DNA from: Crystallibacter permensis
GTDB lineage: Bacteria; Actinomycetota; Actinomycetes; Actinomycetales; Micrococcaceae
Assembly: GCF_025960875.1 (NCBI RefSeq)
Contig: NZ_JAODLR010000029.1
Span: 1 to 50,560 of the forward strand
DNA: 50,560 nt
Direction of reading: 5' to 3'
The notes under the pieces are model-generated. The model made no database searches, was not told the origin of the DNA, and saw only the letters and a list, made by a program, of their open reading frames with translations. The translations under genes were made by a program, and so were the position numbers. Below, piece by piece: positions 43,998-50,560 of this stretch. The first letter of the stretch is position 1. Every line of letters begins with the position of its first letter.

Positions 43998-44164
43998 GGT
44001 GTTATCCGCCCCGATTTTTGTGCTTTTGCACATTCTAGCCGCCGAAACCCGCGACTTTTCGTGCGGGTGTGACGCGGCGCACTCTGGCAGGCTTGAGTGC
44101 ATTCCCAGTCCGTTGCGCACCGTTCGGCGCAATGGGCAGTCCGAACACCAAGCGTGGAGGCACC

Positions 44165-45487
44165 ATGTCACAAACCCTGAACCTCGAGGCCGGGGCCACC
44201 CGGCAGATCACCGACAAGGAGGCGATGAAGGTCTCCATGGGCGCCCTCATCGGCACCGCGATGGAGTGGTACGACTTCTTCCTGTTCAGCGCGGCGGCAG
44301 CGCTGGTGTTCAACGTGCAGTACTTCGCCAACGAGAACGCCACGGCGGCGGCGCTGGCTTCCTTCGCCACCTTCGGCGTGGGCCTGGTGGCACGTCCGCT
44401 GGGCGGCATGTTCTTCGGCGCCATGGGCGACAGGATCGGCCGCCGCAAGACCCTGATGGTCACCATTGTGGGCATCGGCGCGGTGACCGGGCTGATCGGC
44501 CTGCTGCCGACCTACGCCGCCATCGGCATTGCCGCTCCGGTATTGCTGGTGCTGCTGCGCGTGTTCCAGGGCCTGTTTGTGGGCGGCGAGTGGTCCGGCG
44601 CGATGACCATTGTGGTGGAGAACGCGCCGCTGGAGCGCCGTGCCCGCTACGCCGCGCTGCCGCAGATCGGTTCGCCGATCGGCACCATCCTTTCCTCCGG
44701 CGGCTTCTTCCTGATGACGCTGTTCTTCTCGCAGGAGAGCTTCAACTCGTTCGGCTGGCGCATCCCGTTCCTGGCCGCCATCCCGATGCTCCTGATTGCG
44801 CTGTACATCCGCAGCCGGCTCGAAGAGTCGCCGGTCTTCACCGAGCTGATGGAGAACGACCAGGTGGAGAAGGCCCCGATCCGCACCACCCTGCGGGAGT
44901 CTTGGAAGCACATCATCATCGGCATGGCCGCGGCCCTGCTGGGCGTGGGCGGTTTCTACCTGGTGACCGCGTTTGTGGTCTACTACGGCGTGGCCATCCT
45001 GGGCTACTCCGCGCAGCTGATGCTGCTGGGCGGCATGATCGCCGCCATCGTGGAAATCCCCATCCTGATCCTGGGCGGACGGCTGGGCGAGCGCTACGGC
45101 TGCAGCCGCGTGATCCTGGTGGGCGGCATCGCCTCCGCCATTGCCGCGGTTCCGTCCTTCATGCTGGTGGCCAGCGGCAACCCCGTGCTGGTGGTCATCG
45201 GGATGGTCCTCGCGGTGGCAACGCTGTCCTTCCCGTACGCCGCCTCCGGCACGGTGCTGACCGGCCTGTTCCCGGCCCGCACCCGCTACACCGGCGTGGG
45301 CTTCGCGCAGAACACCGCCGGCATGCTCTCCGGCTTCGTTCCGCTGCTGGCTACGGGCATGGTGGCCGCGGCCGCAAACCACTGGTGGCCGGCCGCCGCG
45401 ATGCTGGTGTTCCTGAGCCTGTTCACCGCCGTCGCCGGTGCCGTGGCCCCGCGCATGAGCGTGGACCTGCCCGGCTTCAAGCACTAA
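44165..45487 (+). CDS. MFS transporter, metabolite:H+ symporter (MHS) family
   Basis: A 440-residue, 12-helix proton symporter. The MHS hallmarks are clear: GTAMEWYDFFLFSAAAALVF in TM1, GGMFFGAMGDRIGRRKTL after TM2, LRVFQGLFVGGEWSGAM in TM4, and SPIGTILSSGGFFL in TM5. Relatives import shikimate, citrate, alpha-ketoglutarate, proline/betaine or dicarboxylates. ATG 44165 has GTGGAGG just upstream. It is the first gene of the unit with a ThDP enzyme, an amidohydrolase and an M20 hydrolase, hence probably the importer of their substrate. Confidence 0.9.
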   Translation: MSQTLNLEAGATRQITDKEAMKVSMGALIGTAMEWYDFFLFSAAAALVFNVQYFANENATAAALASFATFGVGLVARPLGGMFFGAMGDRIGRRKTLMVTIVGIGAVTGLIGLLPTYAAIGIAAPVLLVLLRVFQGLFVGGEWSGAMTIVVENAPLERRARYAALPQIGSPIGTILSSGGFFLMTLFFSQESFNSFGWRIPFLAAIPMLLIALYIRSRLEESPVFTELMENDQVEKAPIRTTLRESWKHIIIGMAAALLGVGGFYLVTAFVVYYGVAILGYSAQLMLLGGMIAAIVEIPILILGGRLGERYGCSRVILVGGIASAIAAVPSFMLVASGNPVLVVIGMVLAVATLSFPYAASGTVLTGLFPARTRYTGVGFAQNTAGMLSGFVPLLATGMVAAAANHWWPAAAMLVFLSLFTAVAGAVAPRMSVDLPGFKH

Positions 45488-45569
45488 ATTCAACGTACGA
45501 CGACGACCTCCCGCCGACGCTCCTGATCCGCTTCCGGCGTCGACCTCCCTGATGAAAGAGCTCCACACT

Positions 45570-47231
45570 ATGTCCCAGTCAGCCGGCCACCTGATAGTCC
45601 GCCAGCTTGAGGCGCACGGCGTCCGCCGCGTGTATTCCGTCCCGGGGGAGAGCTTCCTCGACGTGCTGGACGGGCTGCACGATTCGCCCGTTTCCACGGT
45701 GGTCTGCCGGCAGGAGGGCGGCGCCGGGTTCATGGCGCTGGCTGAGGGGCGCAAGACCGGCATCCCGGGCATCGCGATGGTCACCCGCGGGCCGGGCGCG
45801 GCGAACGCGATGATCGCGGTGCACACCGCGTGGCAGGACGCGACGCCGCTGGTGCTCTTTGTCGGCCTGATCCCGGTGGCGGACAGGGGACGCGACTCGT
45901 TCCAGGAGTTCAGCCTGGAGGGCTGGTTCTCGACGACGGCCAAGCGCGTGGTGGTGCTCGACGACGAACACCGCGCCGCGGAGACCGTGGCCGAGGCGAT
46001 GCAGCTGGCGGTGTCCGGCCGGCCCGGCCCGGTGGTGATCGGCCTGCCGGAGGACGTGCTGGTCCGGATAACCGACGCCGACGTGGTTCCGCCGCGCGCG
46101 CTGGCCGCCGCGGTGCCGCCGCCGGCCGCGATGCAGGAACTGGCCGGCCGGCTGGCCGCTGCCGCCCGCCCGCTGATTGTGGTGGGCGGGGACGGCTGGG
46201 GCGACGACGGCGGGAAGCTCGCTTCGTGGGCGGTTGAGGCGCAGGTTCCGGCGGCCGCGGACTGGCGGGCGTACGACGTCGTTCCGCACAGTTCTCCGGC
46301 ATGGGCCGGCTGGCTGGGCTACGGCCGCGCGGACACGCTGGCGGCCCGGCTGGACGAGGCCGACCTGCTGGTCTTTGTCGGCTGCGGGCGGACCGACGTG
46401 CTCAGCGACGGCTACACCAAGGGCTTCAAGGTGCCGACCGTGCTGGTGCTGCCGGACCCGGATGCGGCGACGCACTCCGGCCGGATCGACCTGCACCTGG
46501 CGGTGTCGCCGTCGTCGATCGTTGCGGCTTTGCCGGCTGCCGCGGAGGTGCGCGGGAGCCGGGGGAGCGGCTGGATGGAAGCGCTCGCCGAGGACCAGCG
46601 CCGGTACGCGACCCCGCGGCCGGACAACAGCCCGGGCGTTGACCTGGGCGTGGCCTTCGGCGTGCTGGAAGACCGGCTGCCCGCGGACAAGGTGGTCACG
46701 TACGGTGCTGGCAACGCGACCCTCTGGGGCCACCGCTACCTGACCCACCACGGATTCGGCTCGCTGATCGGGCCGCGCAACGGGGCCATGGGGCTGGCCG
46801 TTCCGGCCGCCGTTGCCGCGTCTTTGATCGAGCCCGAGCGGCAGGTGGTGGCGGTCTGCGGCGACGGCGACTTCCTGATGAACGCGCAGGAGCTCGCCGT
46901 GGCGGCGGCGTACGGTGCTGCCCCGTTGGTGATCGTGGTGGATAACGGGATTTACGGCACTATCGTGCTGCACCAGCGGCGGGAATATCCAGACCGGCCG
47001 TCCGGCACCTCGATGGTCAACCCGGACTTCGCCGACTGGATCCGCAGCTTCGGCGGGCACGGCGAACGGGTGGAGAAGACCGAAGAGTTCGGGCCCGCGC
47101 TGGAGCGTGCGCTGTCCAGCGGGCGGTTGGCGCTGCTGCACCTGGTGACCGATCCGGAGACGATGCCGCCGGGCACTGCGAACGCGCCGGAAGAGCTGGC
47201 CGAGGTTGCCGTGGAAGAGGGCGCGCGATGA
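45570..47231 (+). CDS. Thiamine diphosphate-dependent enzyme (acetolactate synthase-like)
   Basis: A 553-residue enzyme of the acetolactate synthase/benzoylformate decarboxylase superfamily. The N-terminal Pyr domain carries the catalytic glutamate Glu49 in VVCRQEGG, and the C-terminal PP domain carries the Mg-ThDP motif from GDGDFLMN to VDNGIYG. Presence of the Glu argues against glyoxylate carboligase, which has Val there. ATG 45570 is preferred, with GAAAGAG upstream, over ATG 45552, which has no ribosome site. Its stop overlaps the start of the amidohydrolase gene. Likely a 2-oxoacid decarboxylase or C-C ligase; the reaction is not determinable from sequence. Confidence 0.87.
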   Translation: MSQSAGHLIVRQLEAHGVRRVYSVPGESFLDVLDGLHDSPVSTVVCRQEGGAGFMALAEGRKTGIPGIAMVTRGPGAANAMIAVHTAWQDATPLVLFVGLIPVADRGRDSFQEFSLEGWFSTTAKRVVVLDDEHRAAETVAEAMQLAVSGRPGPVVIGLPEDVLVRITDADVVPPRALAAAVPPPAAMQELAGRLAAAARPLIVVGGDGWGDDGGKLASWAVEAQVPAAADWRAYDVVPHSSPAWAGWLGYGRADTLAARLDEADLLVFVGCGRTDVLSDGYTKGFKVPTVLVLPDPDAATHSGRIDLHLAVSPSSIVAALPAAAEVRGSRGSGWMEALAEDQRRYATPRPDNSPGVDLGVAFGVLEDRLPADKVVTYGAGNATLWGHRYLTHHGFGSLIGPRNGAMGLAVPAAVAASLIEPERQVVAVCGDGDFLMNAQELAVAAAYGAAPLVIVVDNGIYGTIVLHQRREYPDRPSGTSMVNPDFADWIRSFGGHGERVEKTEEFGPALERALSSGRLALLHLVTDPETMPPGTANAPEELAEVAVEEGAR

Positions 47232-49012
47232 AACTGGACCTGATCCTGCGCGACGCCGAGATCATCACCCTCGAGGCCGACCGTCCCCGGGCCACGTCCG
47301 TGGGGGTTCTGGGTGGGCGGATCGCCGGTTTCGACGAGGAACTCGAGGGGTGCACGGCCGCGCGGGAAGTCTCGCTGGGCGGCGCCACCGTGGTGCCCGG
47401 TTTCATCGACGCGCACTGCCACACCACCTGGTGGGGGCTGGGCCTGGGCGCCGTCGAACTGGAGCAGGCCCGTGGCCTCGAGGAGCTTTACGCGCTGCTC
47501 GAAGCCGAGGTCCGGCGGCTGGACGCGCTGCCCGGCGGCGCCCCTGACTCCTGGGTTAACGGCACCGGCTTCAACCACAAGCACCACGGCGGGGCCTTTC
47601 CGGACATCCGCCGGCTGGACGAGATCACCGGCGACCGGCCGCTGTACCTGCGGCACGTGTCCGGGCACCTGTCCATCACCAACTCCGCCACGCTCCGGCT
47701 GGCCGGCGTCTTCGAATCCGGCTTCGCCGATCCCACCGGCGGTGCCGTGCTGCGCGCTGACGGCTACCCGACTGGCGTGGTTGAGGAATCCGCGCAGCAG
47801 CTGATCCAGAACCTGCTGCTGCCGTATCCGGTGGAGCGCATCGTCGAGGCGCTGGACGCGGCTACCACGCGGTACGCCGCCGAAGGCATCACCAGTTTCA
47901 CCGAAGCCGGCATCGGCGGCGGCTGGATCGGGCACAGCCCGGTAGAAGTGCAGGCCTATCTGACAGCCAAGCGGGCCGGAAAGCTCCACGCCCGCGCCCA
48001 GCTGATGCCCGCGCTGGATTCGCTGCGGCTGATCGAGGCGAACGCCGCGGACATGCACGGCACGGGTTCCGGCCGCGGGCTGGACCTCGGCGCCGTAGCG
48101 GGCTTCGGCGACGAGTGGGTGTCGCTGGGGCCGGTTAAGGTCTTCATGGACGGCTCGCTGCTCGGCGCGACCGCGGCGGTCACCGAGGACTACTGCGGCC
48201 ACCAGCACAACACCGGCTACCTGCTGGATTCGCCCGAGGCCTACCGCGAACGCGTCGACGCCGCCTACCGGGCTGGCTGGCCGATCGCGCTGCACGCGAT
48301 CGGCGACGCGGCCATCGACCTGGCCACCGAGATCATCGTCGGCTGCCAGGAGCGCTACGGCCGGAACCACCTGCCCAACCGGATCGAGCACTTCGGCATC
48401 GCAAGGCCGGACCAGCTGCCCCCTGTCGCCGCCGCCGGGATCGCCGTCGCCCCGCAGGCCGCGTTCATCGGCCCGCTGGGAGACCAGTTCGCCGCGCTGG
48501 TGGGGCCCGAGCGCGAAGACTGGCTGTACCGGGGGCGCTCGCTGGTGGACGCCGGCATCCTGGTGGCCGGCAGCTCCGACCTGCCGGTTGCCGACAACAA
48601 CGTGCTCCGCGCGATGCAGTCCTGGGTGGATCGGCGCACCGAGCAGGGCAAGATTCTTGGGGGAGCGGCAGAGGGCCTCACCGCCGAAGAGGCACTGCGG
48701 ACCTACACCGACTGGGCCGCCCAAGCCACGGGCACTGCCGACCAGAAGGGCACGCTGCGCCGGGGGAAGCTGGCGGACTTCGCGGTGCTCTCCGGGTCGC
48801 CGCTGGCCGCGCCGGACATCTCCGATCTCAACGTGCTGGCCACGATCGTCGGCGGCGAGTTCAGCTACGACGGGTTGAGCTCCGATACGGTTGTTGGCCC
48901 GGACACGAGCGCGAGTGCTGGTTCAGGTACCGGTCCAACCGCGGATCGCAGCGCCAGCCCCGCGCCTGAGTCTCTCTTCGCGCCCGAGCCGGGCGCCGCC
49001 GTCGTTCGCTGA
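47228..49012 (+). CDS. YtcJ-type amidohydrolase (amidohydrolase_3)
   Basis: A 594-residue metal-dependent hydrolase. The metal-binding HxH occurs in PGFIDAHCHTTWWG. Later ligands are in the LHAIGDAAIDLA segment and RIEHFGIA, and the Asp is in VAGSSDLPVADNNVL, in family order. The start ATG overlaps the stop of the ThDP gene by four bases. The C-terminal 50 residues are Ser/Ala/Pro-rich and disordered-looking, longer than usual. Family members cleave amides, formamides or cyclic ureides. With an M20 carbamoyl hydrolase next door, cyclic amide or ureide breakdown is plausible. Confidence 0.88.
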   Translation: MKLDLILRDAEIITLEADRPRATSVGVLGGRIAGFDEELEGCTAAREVSLGGATVVPGFIDAHCHTTWWGLGLGAVELEQARGLEELYALLEAEVRRLDALPGGAPDSWVNGTGFNHKHHGGAFPDIRRLDEITGDRPLYLRHVSGHLSITNSATLRLAGVFESGFADPTGGAVLRADGYPTGVVEESAQQLIQNLLLPYPVERIVEALDAATTRYAAEGITSFTEAGIGGGWIGHSPVEVQAYLTAKRAGKLHARAQLMPALDSLRLIEANAADMHGTGSGRGLDLGAVAGFGDEWVSLGPVKVFMDGSLLGATAAVTEDYCGHQHNTGYLLDSPEAYRERVDAAYRAGWPIALHAIGDAAIDLATEIIVGCQERYGRNHLPNRIEHFGIARPDQLPPVAAAGIAVAPQAAFIGPLGDQFAALVGPEREDWLYRGRSLVDAGILVAGSSDLPVADNNVLRAMQSWVDRRTEQGKILGGAAEGLTAEEALRTYTDWAAQATGTADQKGTLRRGKLADFAVLSGSPLAAPDISDLNVLATIVGGEFSYDGLSSDTVVGPDTSASAGSGTGPTADRSASPAPESLFAPEPGAAVVR

Positions 49013-49049
49013 ACATCTTACGTCAGACCGAGCCGTTAGGATTCCACAC

Positions 49050-50336
49050 ATGACCACCACCTCCGCGCAGTCCGCCCCGTCCGTCTCCGGCGATGACGCC
49101 AGCGCCTTCCTGCACGACTTCCGCTCGATGAGCACGTTCGGGGCCACGCCCGGCGGGGGAGTGGACCGGCAGGCGGGGACGCTCGTCGATGGCCAGACGC
49201 GGACTTGGTTCCGCGGCCTGGTGGAAGGGCATGGCTTCGACGTCCGCTACGACATGGTGGGGAACCAGTTCGCGCTGCTTGAGCTAGTGCCCGGCGCCCC
49301 GTACATCGCGGTGGGCTCGCACCTGGACTCGCAGCCGCTGGGCGGGCGGTTCGACGGCGCCTACGGCGTGCTGGCCGGAGCCCACGCGGCGATCCGGCTG
49401 CAGCAGCGGCTCGCGGCGGAGGGCACCGAGCCGGCGTTCAACATCGCCGTGATCAACTGGTTTAACGAGGAAGGCTGCCGGTTCAAGCCCTCCATGATGG
49501 GCAGCTCCGTGTTCACCGGCAAGCTGCCCGCCGAGCAGGTCCTGGCCACCACCGATCCGCATGGCACCACCGTCCGCGAGGCGCTGGAGGCCATCGGGAC
49601 CATCGGCGACTTCTCGCTGGATGTTGCTGCGTACGTGGAGATCCACATCGAGCAGGGGCGGTCGCTTGAGGACTCCGGGCTGACCATCGGCCTGGTCGAA
49701 TCCACCTGGGGCGCGAACAAGTATGAGTTCATCGTGCACGGGGAGCAGGCGCACACCGGTGCCACCGTGATCGCCGACCGGCACGATGCGCTGCTTGGGG
49801 CCTCCTCGCTGGTGGTTGCCGCGCGGGAGATCGCCGACGAATTCAGCACCGACGAGCATTCCGTCATCACCTCCTGCGGAGAGTTCACGGTCTACCCGAA
49901 CTCGCCCGTGGTGGTAGCCAGCCGGGTGGAGCTGCTCGTCGACGTGCGCAGCACTGACCCGGACGTGCTGGCCGCGGCCGACGCCGAACTGCACCGCCGG
50001 GTGGCGGAGATCGAGCGGAAGGCGAGTGTGCGGATCGAGCGCGGCGCCGAGCATGTTTGGGCCGCCAAGGCCTACGACGAGGCCGGCATGCGCCTGGCCG
50101 CCAAGAGCGCCGAGGCGCTGGAACTGCCCTACGGAACCGTCCGCACACTAGCCGGGCACGATTCGACGAACATGAAGGACATCGTCCCGACGATCATGCT
50201 GTTCGTGCCCAGCGTGGAGGGCATCTCCCACAACGAGAAGGAACTGACCAACGACGACGACATGCTCGCCGGCGTGGATCTGCTCACCGAGGTGCTGGAG
50301 CGCGTGGTGATGGGGGACTTCGTTTCGCCGAAGTAG
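49050..50336 (+). CDS. M20-family N-carbamoyl-amino-acid / allantoate amidohydrolase
   Basis: A 428-residue binuclear metallohydrolase. Motifs in order: GSHLDSQPLGGRFDGAYGV (metal His and Asp), NEEGCRF (catalytic and metal Glu), YVEIHIEQGRSLEDSG (metal His), HGEQAHTGAT and GHDSTNM (metal His). These are characteristic of the ureidopropionase/N-carbamoyl-L-amino-acid hydrolase/allantoate amidohydrolase branch, which releases ammonia and CO2 from carbamoyl groups. It starts 37 bp after the amidohydrolase gene. A direct role in allantoate breakdown, completing the allB pathway at 5666, is possible but it is 42 kb away and under a different regulator. Confidence 0.9.
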   Translation: MTTTSAQSAPSVSGDDASAFLHDFRSMSTFGATPGGGVDRQAGTLVDGQTRTWFRGLVEGHGFDVRYDMVGNQFALLELVPGAPYIAVGSHLDSQPLGGRFDGAYGVLAGAHAAIRLQQRLAAEGTEPAFNIAVINWFNEEGCRFKPSMMGSSVFTGKLPAEQVLATTDPHGTTVREALEAIGTIGDFSLDVAAYVEIHIEQGRSLEDSGLTIGLVESTWGANKYEFIVHGEQAHTGATVIADRHDALLGASSLVVAAREIADEFSTDEHSVITSCGEFTVYPNSPVVVASRVELLVDVRSTDPDVLAAADAELHRRVAEIERKASVRIERGAEHVWAAKAYDEAGMRLAAKSAEALELPYGTVRTLAGHDSTNMKDIVPTIMLFVPSVEGISHNEKELTNDDDMLAGVDLLTEVLERVVMGDFVSPK

Positions 50337-50477
50337 CTTACCTTGGTCTGGACGGTAGCTCGATGGTCAGCGAGCATGGTTGCAGAACGAAAATTGCAGT
50401 GACGATCGAAGGACGCCGTGATGCCGCACAAGGGTAAAGCGAAGCCGGAATCGATGGTGACTAGACCGAAGTTACGT

Positions 50478-50526
50478 GGGCTGATCGCCCTGGTTCCTTG
50501 TGGTTCCGGGTGATCAGCCCTCTTTT
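50478..50526 (+). terminator. Intrinsic terminator after the M20 gene
   Basis: Perfect 9-bp arms GGGCTGATC (50478-50486) and GATCAGCCC (50512-50520), with the sequence between able to fold further, followed by TCTTTT. About 140 bp downstream of the stop, it closes the MHS-ThDP-amidohydrolase-M20 operon. The rest of 50337-50560 shows no gene. Confidence 0.75.
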
Positions 50527-50560
50527 GTACCACCGTTTGTAGCCACTAAATTGTGGTGTG

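Noticed and set aside
44168-45943. A 591-residue open frame antisense to the MHS transporter
   Set aside because: It is Gly/His/Gln/Arg-rich without domains, lies exactly opposite a well-formed transporter and ThDP gene, and is a GC-codon shadow.
45570-47231. ThDP enzyme as glyoxylate carboligase completing allantoin use
   Set aside because: Glyoxylate carboligase has Val at the position where this protein has the catalytic Glu49, and the gene is in a different operon from allB.
45579-48724. Long antisense frames opposite the ThDP and amidohydrolase genes
   Set aside because: Biased composition, no recognisable motif, and full overlap with genes carrying intact active sites.

Overview
The window reads as chromosome of a high-GC actinobacterium. 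GC is high throughout, GTG starts are frequent, and the proteins have the flavour of soil Micrococcaceae (Arthrobacter-like). The genus is an inference from protein style and gene content, not a database match. Most of the window is accessory catabolic capacity: small modules, each with a transporter, enzymes and a GntR, IclR or PucR regulator. One block is an anti-phage island, and one stretch holds small unexplained genes and remnants.

Layout. 60-7233: an allantoin divergon. A GntR/FCD regulator, an FAH-family enzyme and a truncated GntP permease lie on the minus strand, facing an NCS1 permease, an Asp/Glu/hydantoin racemase-family protein and allantoinase (allB). 7123-10518: a patchwork of two paralogous Cys-rich small peptides, two Phd-type antitoxin genes without toxins, an IS3 remnant and a TM2-Ltp membrane protein. 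10523-16920 (minus): a dicarboxylate module of MatC carrier, LeuC/LeuD-type hydro-lyase and two MFS transporters, with a divergent GntR regulator. 17795-20976: a second dicarboxylate module of IclR regulator, maleate cis-trans isomerase and another MatC carrier. 21048-27811: a monooxygenase module of flavin reductase, Baeyer-Villiger monooxygenase, IclR regulator, HSL-type esterase, an orphan ABC binding protein and an aromatic-ring FAD hydroxylase. A 21-bp sequence recurs in front of two of its transcription units.

28304-40760 (minus): a DISARM-like defence operon. In transcription order it encodes a 1579-residue sacsin-type HATPase/SF2 helicase fusion, a NERD-nuclease/UvrD-like helicase, DrmA, DrmB and a DrmMII-type C5 cytosine methyltransferase. 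No phospholipase-D gene (drmC) is present, and the first two genes stand where drmE is found in class 2 DISARM. A 26-bp perfect palindrome lies about 270 bp upstream. A frameshifted glyoxalase-fold gene and a frameshifted Mrr-type nuclease gene flank the island.

42816-50336: a PucR-type regulator divergent from an MHS-family transporter, a ThDP enzyme, a YtcJ-type amidohydrolase and an M20 carbamoyl-amide hydrolase. This looks like an amide or ureide catabolic operon with unknown substrate. It ends at a clear intrinsic terminator.

Best candidates for undescribed biology are the composite DISARM-like operon and the pair of peptides sharing the C-terminus CEDS-x-CLYCNGPETD. No tRNA, rRNA, CRISPR array or complete insertion sequence was seen.
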